Below, piece after piece: positions 14,616-21,472 of a stretch of DNA of 37,114 nt. The stretch's first letter is position 1. Every line of letters starts with the position of its first letter. Below the pieces are notes generated by a model that made no database searches, had not been told where the DNA came from, and was given only the letters and a program-made list of their open reading frames with translations. Made by a program: the position numbers and the translations under genes. This stretch comes from Deltaproteobacteria bacterium (GTDB lineage Bacteria > Desulfobacterota > DSM-4660 > Desulfatiglandales > HGW-15), in the NCBI GenBank assembly GCA_019313825.1, contig JAFDAM010000015.1, positions 1-37,114 of the forward strand, in the 5' to 3' direction.

Positions 14616-15557
14616 TTACCTTACTTCTTCCAGGAATTGATTCAGGCTTTTAATGTCTTCAACATTGTAGACCTTGGAATCGCTCTCCCTTGGGATGATC
14701 TTCTTCAGCATCCCGGTCAGGACCTTTTTAGGGCCTACCTCCACAAAGGTATCAATCCCGTCTTCCATCATCCGGACGATGATATCATACCACCTAACCC
14801 GGCTTGTGAGCTGATTGGCCATGATGTCCTTTATTTTTGCAGGGTCATCCTCTGTCCCTGCGGTGGCATTAAACAGCATAATCGATTTCGGGGCCTCAAA
14901 GGGGATATCCTCCATGAATCCGCGGAATTCATCCACCGCGTCGGCCATCAGGTCGCAGTGCCACGCGCCGCTCACCTTCAATGGGATCGCCTTTTTGCCC
15001 ATCTCCTTGATAAGCTCGACCACGCGGCCAAGTGGCTTCTCTTCGCCTGTGATTACGATCTGTTCCGCGGTGTTGTGGTTGGCAATCGCAAGCACACCTT
15101 TATCTCTTGCCCGCTCTACAATTTGGGCCACCTCATCAATATCCATGCCCAGGACCGCGGCCATGACCCCTGGATGGGATAATGATTCCCTGTGCATGAG
15201 TTCTCCTCGCTTGTTCACCAGCCTGAGCGCGTCATAGGGGCTGATCACACCGGAAGAGGTAAGGGCCACGTACTCGCCAAGACTGTGCCCGGCAGAGACA
15301 TGGGCACTTACCCCTGATCGGTTCAGGGCGGCCAGGCATGCAATACTGACCGCCGTGACAGCGGGCTGAAGATTCACAGTGAGGGTCAGTTCATCCATGG
15401 GTCCCTCGGCGCAGAGCTTTGATATGGGCTTTCGGCATATGTCATCCACCTGCTCGAATATCTCCTTAGCCTCGGAGATCTCGTTGATTATATCCTGCCC
15501 CATGCCGATGGACTGTGAACCCTGGCCCGGGAAAAGAAAGGCTATCTTTTCAGACAT
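14616..15557 (-). CDS. fabD: Malonyl-CoA:ACP transacylase
   Basis: The 313-residue enzyme loads malonyl groups onto acyl carrier protein for fatty acid synthesis. It shows IAFLFPGQGSQSIGMG at the N-terminus, the catalytic serine in GHSLGEY (near residue 90), GVMAAVLGMD, and the catalytic histidine in SGAWHCDLM. The length is typical. The start at 15557 (MSEKIAFLF) is set by AAGGAG 6 nt upstream; a second ATG six codons further up lies before that ribosome-binding site. No other fab gene or acpP is adjacent, so it has left the usual fab cluster. Confidence 0.95.
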   Translation of the reverse strand: MSEKIAFLFPGQGSQSIGMGQDIINEISEAKEIFEQVDDICRKPISKLCAEGPMDELTLTVNLQPAVTAVSIACLAALNRSGVSAHVSAGHSLGEYVALTSSGVISPYDALRLVNKRGELMHRESLSHPGVMAAVLGMDIDEVAQIVERARDKGVLAIANHNTAEQIVITGEEKPLGRVVELIKEMGKKAIPLKVSGAWHCDLMADAVDEFRGFMEDIPFEAPKSIMLFNATAGTEDDPAKIKDIMANQLTSRVRWYDIIVRMMEDGIDTFVEVGPKKVLTGMLKKIIPRESDSKVYNVEDIKSLNQFLEEVR

Positions 15558-15596
15558 AAAATTCTCCTTGTTCAAAAATTAACTATAAAAACTCAG

Positions 15597-16027
15597 GTGG
15601 ATAGGCTGAAGACTGAAGGCTAAGGGAAGTCAGCCACATCGCGATGCCCAAATCAAGGCATTCAATACTTTCTCGGTTTCAATGATCTTGGAATCTATCT
15701 CTGATATTTCCTGGTTATCCAAGAAGCCCAGTCGCTTTGACAGGTTGAGCTGATAGTGTAATTCCCGCAAGGACCCGAACGCTATGTCAAGGAATCGCAG
15801 ATATTCGGCCTGGCTATCGCGGGCACACCCCTCGACGATGTTGGATGGGACTGAAACTGCGGCCCGCCGCATTTGAGAGGTCAGCCCATATAACTCCTCC
15901 TTTGGGAATCTCCTGGTTACTCGATACACCAATACAGCCACTTCGTCTGCTAATTCAAACGCTCGAAGTTTCGTGTGATCACGCATAAGCTATGCCCTAA
16001 TAGTCTTCAGCCTTCAGCCTATCCACC
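15597..16027. repeat. Inverted-repeat cassette around a four-helix-bundle gene
   Basis: GGTGGATAGGCTGAAG at 15597-15612 is repeated perfectly in inverse orientation at 16012-16027 (16 bp). Both ends continue with 7-nt units of GGCTGAA/GACTGAA type: three on the left, two or three on the right. The only gene inside is the 118-residue four-helix-bundle gene. I found no convincing target-site duplication. The arrangement suggests a small mobile or once-mobile cassette. Confidence 0.6.
15630..15986 (-). CDS. Four-helix-bundle protein, 23S rRNA intervening-sequence (IVP) family
   Basis: This 118-residue protein fits the S23/IVP family (TIGR02436): LRAFELADEVAVLVYRVTRRFPKEELYGLTSQMRRAAVSVPSNIVEG, followed by the LRELHYQLNLSKRLGFL segment and the closing helix. 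Family members form a pentameric four-helix bundle with a basic surface and are thought to bind nucleic acid. They were first noted in 23S rRNA intervening sequences, and the DGR accessory protein Avd has the same fold. Here there is no rRNA gene, reverse transcriptase or variable repeat nearby, so neither context applies. The gene is enclosed by a perfect 16-bp inverted repeat. Confidence 0.88.
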   Translation of the reverse strand: MRDHTKLRAFELADEVAVLVYRVTRRFPKEELYGLTSQMRRAAVSVPSNIVEGCARDSQAEYLRFLDIAFGSLRELHYQLNLSKRLGFLDNQEISEIDSKIIETEKVLNALIWASRCG

Positions 16028-16061
16028 TAAATTAATTACAAAATTTAACCTAATATGATTT

Positions 16062-16619
16062 TTATTGGGGATTGCTACTTTGGGGGTCACCCATTGCTTT
16101 ACGGAAAAGCTGATCAAGGGCGATATCATATTCCCTTGAACCCGGGGAAAGTGATTTATTCCGGGAAAGTTGTTGGATGATCTTTTCTTCAGCTCTTTCA
16201 AATTTCAGGTTGATATTTGTAATCACATTATTCACGGTTTTATAGATATCAAGGTCAGTGCCAAAAATATCAATTACACTGGGATCATCAATGACTACTT
16301 CCAATATATATTGGGTCATATATAGAGAGATCGGGTTAGCGCGAGGGACCAGGTTGCGAATGGGGGCGATAAAGTACTTGAAATCAAATCCACTTACTTT
16401 CATTGCCTTTTTAAGGCCCTTTAATATTAGATCGGATATGGCGGCGGAATTATCCGTCTCCACTATCTTTTCCATAAGCAGGGCTTGAGATAATCTTGAG
16501 TGGATCTCCGGAAGTTTAAATTTGAAGAATCTATCCCTCTGAAAGGCTTGTTGTTTCTCTTTCCTCTCCAACCTGTTAATTAACTTGTCTTGAACTCTTC
16601 CAGTATTGAAATTTTTCAT
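16062..16619 (-). CDS. Hypothetical protein, 185 residues
   Basis: I do not recognise this protein. It is predicted to be soluble and mostly helical, with a strongly basic N-terminus (NRLERKEKQQAFQRDRFFKFKLPEIHSRL), hydrophobic helices in the middle (ISLYMTQYILEVVIDDPSVIDIFG) and a polar tail. No signal peptide, membrane segment or metal site is seen. It lies 63 nt downstream of the FmdB-type gene on the same strand and probably belongs to a small operon with it and the HExxH gene. Confidence 0.65.
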   Translation of the reverse strand: MKNFNTGRVQDKLINRLERKEKQQAFQRDRFFKFKLPEIHSRLSQALLMEKIVETDNSAAISDLILKGLKKAMKVSGFDFKYFIAPIRNLVPRANPISLYMTQYILEVVIDDPSVIDIFGTDLDIYKTVNNVITNINLKFERAEEKIIQQLSRNKSLSPGSREYDIALDQLFRKAMGDPQSSNPQ

Positions 16620-16682
16620 TATTTATTATTGTTGAATTTTAACAAACCTTTGCGACGTGTCAAATCAGAGAACATTTCCATA

Positions 16683-17015
16683 TTAATCTTTTGCCTCGGC
16701 CTTTTTACTGCCTGTTTTTGTAGCCTCTTTCTGAGTCTTATCAGTGGATCCTTTTGCCTCAATGGCGGGTTCCTTCGTTTCTTTGGCTGTGTTATTATCC
16801 CCGGATGTCGTGGTTTTACCATCACACCCGCCACTCTTGGAGGCATAATCGGTCACATACCATCCGGATCCCTTCAGGTGAAAGGTGTTCTGGGAGATAA
16901 GCTTTTTCATTTTACCTTTGCATAATTCGCACTTGGAGACCGGCGGATCAGATATTCGCTGGAATATCTCTGTTTGATTTCCGCATTTTGTGCATTGATA
17001 TTCGTAAATGGGCAT
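16683..17015 (-). CDS. FmdB-family zinc ribbon protein
   Basis: This 110-residue protein has the FmdB/CxxC_CxxC_SSSS N-terminus MPIYEYQCTKCG, two CxxC pairs (CTKC, CELC) forming a zinc ribbon, and the family's KLISQNTFHLKGSGWYVTDY segment. The C-terminal 40 residues are low-complexity and rich in K, T, E and A. The name comes from a regulatory role proposed for FmdB in Methylophilus; a general function is not established. A good ribosome-binding site (GAGGTG) precedes the ATG. It lies between the HExxH gene and the 185-residue gene on one strand. Confidence 0.9.
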   Translation of the reverse strand: MPIYEYQCTKCGNQTEIFQRISDPPVSKCELCKGKMKKLISQNTFHLKGSGWYVTDYASKSGGCDGKTTTSGDNNTAKETKEPAIEAKGSTDKTQKEATKTGSKKAEAKD

Positions 17016-17043
17016 ATTTTATCACCTCAATATGAAAAATAAT

Positions 17044-17580
17044 CTATGAAGCAACCATGTCACAGATCCTGTGGCCATGGTATGATTCAAGTATATAATC
17101 AAGATTTGGCAGGGCAAGGTCATTCAAAATCTCATAGGTTGTCGCGTGAACCAACCTTTCTTCGCTTTCCTTGCCTTGGCCGCCAATTTCAAACCTCTGG
17201 AAAAAATTGCAAAATCGCACTATGTGAACCAATTCATGGGTAAAGACATACACGAGAAGCGGTAGAAGCTTGAGATTATTATCCCTCTTCATGGCCTTTA
17301 AGATCTGATGATCCTGAAGGCAGATAAAATAGAAATCCCGCTCCCGTGTCTTTGATTCAAATCCATGAGCAGCGCCTGAGCATTTGTTCAATAGAGCGAA
17401 TGCATATGATGTGATCTCGTTATCACTTAAATATGACAGGGTTTTGACATCATAACGGTGTCTTTTCCATTGCCCAAAGGAGAATTTATAGAAATCTCCG
17501 ATCTTGTCCTCGGCAATATCAAGGGCATCGCTAACCGTTTTCAGGTTACTATCTTCAAAGGCCCAGTTTGTCATATGCAA
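17044..17580 (-). CDS. Putative HExxH zinc metallopeptidase-like protein
   Basis: This 178-residue protein contains a clear HExxH motif in a hydrophobic helix (VFTHELVHIVRF, about residues 113-124), followed about 20 residues on by EERLVHATTYEILNDL, where an additional zinc ligand could lie. That layout suggests a small gluzincin-type metallopeptidase, but I cannot place it in a named family. No signal peptide is seen, so it is probably cytosolic. The start MHMTNW is uncertain (a second ATG is two codons on) and no strong ribosome-binding site is visible. It is the first gene of a minus-strand run leading to the FmdB-type gene. Confidence 0.65.
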   Translation of the reverse strand: MHMTNWAFEDSNLKTVSDALDIAEDKIGDFYKFSFGQWKRHRYDVKTLSYLSDNEITSYAFALLNKCSGAAHGFESKTRERDFYFICLQDHQILKAMKRDNNLKLLPLLVYVFTHELVHIVRFCNFFQRFEIGGQGKESEERLVHATTYEILNDLALPNLDYILESYHGHRICDMVAS

Positions 17581-17653
17581 GCTCGTTTAAAATAACAGAC
17601 AAAGTGAAGATAAAGCCTAATGCGAAAATGTCAATTCCGTTATTATTTTCTTA

Positions 17654-17729
17654 TGGTGGCGGTGACTGGATTTGAACCAGTGACCCTGCGGATATGAGCC
17701 GCATGCTCTGACCACTGAGCTACACCGCC
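17654..17729 (-). tRNA. tRNA-Met (CAT), elongator type
   Basis: On the minus strand the 76-nt sequence folds as a standard cloverleaf. The acceptor stem is GGCGGTG/CACCGCC with an encoded CCA end. The D arm contains AGCTCAGTGGTCAGAGC. The anticodon stem TGCGG/CCGCA encloses the loop CTCATAT (anticodon CAT), and the T arm shows GGTTCAAATCC. The paired first base (G1-C72) argues against initiator tRNA. A tRNA-Ile2 that is later modified to lysidine also carries CAT and cannot be fully excluded. Confidence 0.95.
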
Positions 17730-17740
17730 AGAGGACACTT

Positions 17741-17768
17741 AATTTATAGAAAAGTTTTTGTTTGTCAA
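17741..17768 (-). promoter_or_regulatory. Promoter of the tRNA gene
   Basis: On the minus strand TTGACA (17768-17763) is followed after 16 nt by TAAATT (17746-17741). The predicted start lies only a few bases before the mature tRNA 5' end at 17729. Confidence 0.55.
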
Positions 17769-18033
17769 TTAAATAATTAAACCTTAAACTCGGAATTCGG
17801 TTCCTAAATATTATGGACACATGCCAGGTCTATCAACTCCCTCAGAAGGGATAGCAGGGTGGTGGTATGCGAATCCGTGATAGGAATACCTGCTTTACCT
17901 AAAGGATAAAAACAATGGAATGTGTGTTAAAAATTACACATTTCCTGTGGCATAATTACTGCGTACATAGGTGAAATAAAGGATATATTATATTAAATTA
18001 TATTACTTTTGCTATGAATTTTACATATTATTG
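17769..18033. other. Gene-free AT-rich upstream region of the candidate small RNA
   Basis: This is very AT-rich from about 17960. No reading frame of interest is seen. An inverted pair AATGTGT...ACACATT lies at about 17919-17943. A second, weaker sigma-54-like match (TGGCATAATTACTGC at 17948-17962) precedes the strong one at 18034. The region could hold an enhancer-binding-protein site for the sigma-54 promoter. Confidence 0.4.
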
Positions 18034-18049
18034 CGGCACGTAATTTGCA
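18034..18049 (+). promoter_or_regulatory. Near-consensus sigma-54 promoter
   Basis: CGGCACG-TAAT-TTGCA differs from the sigma-54 (RpoN) consensus TGGCACG-N4-TTGCW only at the first base. The invariant GG (18035-18036) and GC (18047-18048) have the correct spacing. Transcription would start near 18060, heading into a structured gene-free stretch that ends in a terminator. Confidence 0.7.
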
Positions 18050-18059
18050 GAAGCTTTTT

Positions 18060-18167
18060 TTGATTCTGGAGTGATCGTTACATTAGATGACATTCCTTTA
18101 GGGGGAAAGAGTAATAATTCAAGTAACGACACATCTGGTTTGCCCTGGACTTTGTCCGGGGTTTTTT
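18060..18167 (+). ncRNA. Candidate sigma-54-dependent small RNA
   Basis: About 108 nt between the predicted sigma-54 start and an intrinsic terminator. A long-range stem pairs GTGATCGTTAC (18071-18081) with GTAACGACAC (18123-18132): ten pairs with one bulged A. Inside it TTCC and GGAA can form a smaller hairpin around TTTAGGG. The terminator stem follows at 18143-18161. The only ATG frame inside is four codons long, so it is non-coding. The 5' end is inferred from the promoter. No known RNA family is recognised. Confidence 0.6.
18143..18167 (+). terminator. Intrinsic terminator of the candidate small RNA
   Basis: CCCTGGAC (18143-18150), loop TTT, GTCCGGGG (18154-18161), then six T (18162-18167). 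The 8-bp GC-rich stem includes one G-U pair. No protein gene on the plus strand lies upstream that would need it. Confidence 0.8.
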
Positions 18168-18205
18168 ATGCAAATTAGCCAGAACTATAACATGATTAAT
18201 AGATG

Positions 18206-18385
18206 CCCCGCCTTGTAGGCGGGGAGGTTCACTGTGCGCACGAATGAAGCCCTCTAATCCGGCAATGGCTGTCTTTTCAAGGCGACCCAGCCCCGGAACG
18301 CGGGGCTACCTTTTGAGGAGGTGGCCAAATATTTGACCACATTGGAGGATGGTGGTATTTTAAAAAGAAAGCCATTGTCTTCTTT
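18206..18385. repeat. Foldback repeat element, copy 3 (internally deleted)
   Basis: It starts with the perfect hairpin CCCCGCC-TTGTA-GGCGGGG (18206-18224), followed by AGGTTCAC. The body from about 18254 aligns with copy 1 (CCGGCAATG, TCTTTTCAAGGCGA, TACCTTTTGAGGAGGTGGCC). A hairpin AGCCCCG-GAACG-CGGGGCT (18289-18307) is inserted. The inner arms have collapsed to GTGGCCAAATATTTGACCAC (18321-18340), as if everything between the two CAAATATTTG copies had been lost. The remaining 130 nt to the next gene show nothing I can name. Confidence 0.65.
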
Positions 18386-18516
18386 AAATGGTACGTTCAT
18401 CCGGGATGTATCAAGGCACGGTCTTCCATCAGGCTCGTCAACTGGCCAGGGATTTTTTACAGTGATGAATCCGGATCAGGGATAAATACTAATGAATATT
18501 TTTCGGAGAAAGATCA

Positions 18517-19185
18517 TTGGAGTTCGAGGATAATAAGCAGAAAACGGGAATTATCACATCAAGGGAATGTCCTCTCTGCGGGCACCACGAGATAGGCTAT
18601 ACTACAATGGATGGCGAATTCCATCCTATGAGACCCGGCAGCCTGGTCCAGGTTCTGGAAGAACCTGAGACACCCGCGACTCACCAGGAGGATATGGCAG
18701 TGCATCAGGAGATGGGGAAAGAGATTAAGGCAGATCTGACAGGATACAAGGCTTGGGTCCCGGCACCTGTCCGGAATGACAGGGACTTACGCATGAAATA
18801 CGGTGTTCTGCTCAGAGAAGAGTTGCTTGCCGGGAAGATCACGGGGGAGATATACGAATCACTCTATCTGTCAAAGATAGTGTACCTGATTGAACAGAGG
18901 CCCGGGACCCCATTGCCTGTGCTGCTGGACAGGTTCTTTGCAGCGCCGCAACTGGCATCCGGTCTCCCAAGGCAGATAGCGGCGAACTTGTGGCAAGAGC
19001 TGGATGAGATAAAACAACCCGCGTTACTGGCTTGCGAATGGTTAGAGAAACAGGACGAGGATAGCCTTGCCAGGATGATCCACCCCAGATCAAAAGATGA
19101 GTTGACTGATCAGCCTGTAAGTGATGCAGAGTTCAAAAAGGAGCTGGAAGAACTCACAATGGAGGGGTTTCTGGAGTTGTTATAG
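18517..19185 (+). CDS. Hypothetical protein, 222 residues, with N-terminal CxxC
   Basis: I do not recognise this protein. Near the N-terminus it has a single CPLCGHHEIGYTTMDGEF segment that looks like half of a zinc ribbon or knuckle. The rest is soluble, acidic and helical, with no membrane segment. The start is a TTG at 18517 preceded by CGGAGAAAG, a reasonable ribosome-binding site; no better start is available. It is monocistronic, between foldback repeat copy 3 and a strong bidirectional terminator shared with etfA. Confidence 0.65.
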   Translation: MEFEDNKQKTGIITSRECPLCGHHEIGYTTMDGEFHPMRPGSLVQVLEEPETPATHQEDMAVHQEMGKEIKADLTGYKAWVPAPVRNDRDLRMKYGVLLREELLAGKITGEIYESLYLSKIVYLIEQRPGTPLPVLLDRFFAAPQLASGLPRQIAANLWQELDEIKQPALLACEWLEKQDEDSLARMIHPRSKDELTDQPVSDAEFKKELEELTMEGFLELL

Positions 19186-19193
19186 GAGATTTA

Positions 19194-19227
19194 TCAGGGG
19201 TCAGGGATCAGTATGCCTGACCCCTGA
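19194..19227. terminator. Bidirectional terminator hairpin between convergent genes
   Basis: TCAGGGGTCAGG (19194-19205) and CCTGACCCCTGA (19216-19227) form a perfect 12-bp stem with a 10-nt loop. It lies between the convergent 222-residue gene and etfA. There is no long T-run on either side, so termination efficiency is uncertain. Confidence 0.65.
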
Positions 19228-19239
19228 CCTTAAAGATGA

Positions 19240-20223
19240 TCAGAGGACCTTTTTGAACTCTTCCGTCAGCGCCGGGACTATCTTGAAAAGATCATCCACC
19301 ACGCCATAATCTGCCTTCTGAAAGATAGGGGCATCAGGATCTTTGTTGATTGCCACAATTACCTTTGCGGTGCTCATTCCAGCCAGGTGCTGGATGGCTC
19401 CTGATATACCGCACGCGAGATAGAGATTAGGCGATACCACTTTTCCTGTCTGTCCCACCTGATCGGAATGTGGTCTCCAGCCCGCGTCAACAGCTGAGCG
19501 TGATGCGCCCACTGACGCGCCGATAATATCAGCCAGTTCTTCCAGGATACCATAGCCCTCCGGCCCCTTCATACCGCGTCCGCCGGACACGATCTTATCC
19601 GCTTCAGTGAGATCAACTTTCTCTGTCTCATCCTTCATTACATCAGCGACCTTTGTCTTCAGGGCGCCATCATCAAGGCTGAAGGTTGCGTCTATTATCT
19701 GAGCTGTTTTAGATTCGTCCGGCTCGTTCTTTGCCATAACGTTCGGCCTGGCTGTTGCCATCTGGGGCGAGCTATTTGTATATGTCACCCTTGTATATGC
19801 CTTGCCTGCATAGATAGGCCTGGTGGCCGTTAAATTCCCGTCTTCAATGGAAAATTGAGTGCAGTCCTGGGCCATGCCGACACCTAATCGCGCGGAGAGC
19901 CGCGATGCCAGATCCTTACCCTGAGATGACGCGCCCAGTAACGCTATGGCTGGATCATTGGCCTTAACCAGCTCGGCGATTACTGATACATATGCATCTG
20001 TTGTGTATGTCTCGAGTCGAGGGTCATCGGCAACAAGAACCTTATCCGCACCGTAATGACCCAGAGTTGCTGCCTTATCTTTTATATTAGAACCGATTAA
20101 TACGGCTGTTACTTTTTGTCCAAGGGAATCTGCGAGTCGCCTTGCTTCACTGACGATCTCATAGGATACTTTTCGGATCTCCCCGCCCCTCTGTTCAGCA
20201 ATAATAAAAACTCCTTGTGCCAT
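19240..20223 (-). CDS. etfA: Electron transfer flavoprotein, alpha subunit
   Basis: The 327-residue subunit carries the ETF-alpha C-terminal FAD-binding domain: [36 protein letters not shown], then [32 protein letters not shown] and [22 protein letters not shown]. With EtfB it forms the soluble heterodimer that accepts electrons from acyl-CoA dehydrogenases or takes part in electron confurcation. AGGAG precedes the ATG. It follows etfB by 76 nt on the minus strand. No acyl-CoA dehydrogenase or ETF dehydrogenase gene is present in the window. Confidence 0.96.
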   Translation of the reverse strand: MAQGVFIIAEQRGGEIRKVSYEIVSEARRLADSLGQKVTAVLIGSNIKDKAATLGHYGADKVLVADDPRLETYTTDAYVSVIAELVKANDPAIALLGASSQGKDLASRLSARLGVGMAQDCTQFSIEDGNLTATRPIYAGKAYTRVTYTNSSPQMATARPNVMAKNEPDESKTAQIIDATFSLDDGALKTKVADVMKDETEKVDLTEADKIVSGGRGMKGPEGYGILEELADIIGASVGASRSAVDAGWRPHSDQVGQTGKVVSPNLYLACGISGAIQHLAGMSTAKVIVAINKDPDAPIFQKADYGVVDDLFKIVPALTEEFKKVL

Positions 20224-20299
20224 CTTTTATATCTCCTTTTATCTGTCTTAATAATCTTGATGGATAATCTCAAATAGCCAATTATGCAACGGGCCGGGT

Positions 20300-21094
20300 C
20301 TACAGGACCTTTGCCTCCTCATGCAGGAGCTTTGCAAGTTCTCCTGCCTTTTGCTCCGGCGTTTCACCTTCGACTATTTTCCCGGCTTCCCGTTGAGGAG
20401 GCGGGGTTAGCTCTACAATATTCAGCTTTCTCGCGCCTTCACCAAATTCAGAGGGGTCCAGCCCCAGGTCGGCCAAGGTCTTCTCCTCAAGGGGTTTCTT
20501 TTTTGCCTTCATAATCCCCGGGAGCGAGGCGTATCTCGGTTCATTTAACCCTTTCTGAGCTGTAATCAGGACCGGCGTGCTGGATTCGATTACCAGGGTC
20601 TGACCTTCCACTGGTCTATGGGCCTTAAGTGACTTACCGTCTTCCGCAACCTCTACCTTTACGATGACGGAAGCCTGAGGGATATCCAGAAACTCCGCCA
20701 GAGCGGCTCCCACCAAGCCGGAATCATCATCAACTCCTCTCTGGCCTGCAAAGATGAGGTCAAAATCAAGATCTTTAATGGCTGCCGCGAGTGCCTTTGC
20801 CGTGCCGAGCGAATCGCTGCCCTCCAGTGCCGGATCATTGATAAGGATACCTTTGTCGGCACCCATGGCAAGGGCCGTGCGTAGGGACTCTGTTACCCTT
20901 TTGGGTCCCAGTCCAACCACTGTGACTTCTCCTCCAAATTTCTCCTTAAGGCGTAAGGCCTCTTCTACTCCGTATTCATCGTAGGGATTCATGACCCATT
21001 TGATATCGTCTTCGATGATCGATTTCCCGTCCTGACCGATCTTGATCTGAGTTTCAGTGTCAGGAACCTGTTTTATACAGACAATAATATTCAC
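20300..21094 (-). CDS. etfB: Electron transfer flavoprotein, beta subunit
   Basis: The 264-residue subunit starts MNIIVCIKQVPDTE, the standard EtfB N-terminus. It has the ETF-beta signature around VEEALRLKEKFGGEVTVVGLGP and the nucleotide-binding segment IFAGQRGVDDDSGLVGAALAEFL. It binds AMP (or a second FAD in bifurcating ETFs) and pairs with EtfA. AAGGAGG lies well placed before the ATG. The gene heads the etfBA operon, divergent from the transporter operon at 21473, with about 380 nt between the two that must hold both promoters. Confidence 0.96.
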   Translation of the reverse strand: MNIIVCIKQVPDTETQIKIGQDGKSIIEDDIKWVMNPYDEYGVEEALRLKEKFGGEVTVVGLGPKRVTESLRTALAMGADKGILINDPALEGSDSLGTAKALAAAIKDLDFDLIFAGQRGVDDDSGLVGAALAEFLDIPQASVIVKVEVAEDGKSLKAHRPVEGQTLVIESSTPVLITAQKGLNEPRYASLPGIMKAKKKPLEEKTLADLGLDPSEFGEGARKLNIVELTPPPQREAGKIVEGETPEQKAGELAKLLHEEAKVL

Positions 21095-21472
21095 TTTATT
21101 CCTCCTTCCATTCTATCATGATTTTTGATACTCCGTCTTTTAAGGCGGTGTTACCGATACACAATTTCATTTAAATATAACTACTCAGATTATCAGGCAC
21201 ACGGTTCATATTTCACGGTTGATCACTCTTGAACCTTGAACTCTTGTACCCGAGCAGTTAGATTTGAATTTACTGCATAAAGACAAGTATTTCGAGTGTG
21301 AATTTTTCACATACTCACTAACATGCGGGGAAATTAAGTGTCAAGATTTATTGCATAATTTTGAGATTATGTCTTGACAGAAAAGGTATACTTCAATTAG
21401 ATTTAAAATTTTTGACGTTAGAAATGTTAAGTTGGCACTAGAATTAATAACTTTAATCTAAGGAGGGGAAAC
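21095..21472. other. Divergent promoter region between etfB and the transporter operon
   Basis: About 380 nt, AT-rich in its right half. The plus-strand promoter candidate at 21374-21403 is the only element I can support. No operator-like palindrome stands out. Confidence 0.5.
21374..21403 (+). promoter_or_regulatory. Candidate promoter of the liv-type transporter operon
   Basis: A perfect TTGACA (21374-21379) is followed after 18 nt by TAGATT (21398-21403; 17 nt if TTAGAT is used). The -10 match is modest. It lies about 70 nt before the substrate-binding protein gene. Confidence 0.5.

Noticed and set aside
15630-15986. Diversity-generating retroelement, because the four-helix-bundle protein resembles Avd
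   Set aside because: No reverse transcriptase, template repeat or variable repeat is found anywhere in the window.
17654-17729. Initiator tRNA-fMet
   Set aside because: The first acceptor pair is G-C, whereas bacterial initiators have an unpaired C1-A72, and the anticodon stem lacks the three G-C pairs next to the loop in initiator form.
18206-18385. Complete IS200/IS605-type insertion sequence, because of the CCCCGCC...GGCGGGG hairpin
   Set aside because: No tnpA or tnpB coding sequence or recognisable remnant lies next to the hairpin; only a repeat-sized segment is present.
21432-21450. Sigma-54 promoter at TTGGCACTAGAATTAAT upstream of the transporter operon
   Set aside because: The -24 half looks good but the invariant GC of the -12 half is absent (AA instead).
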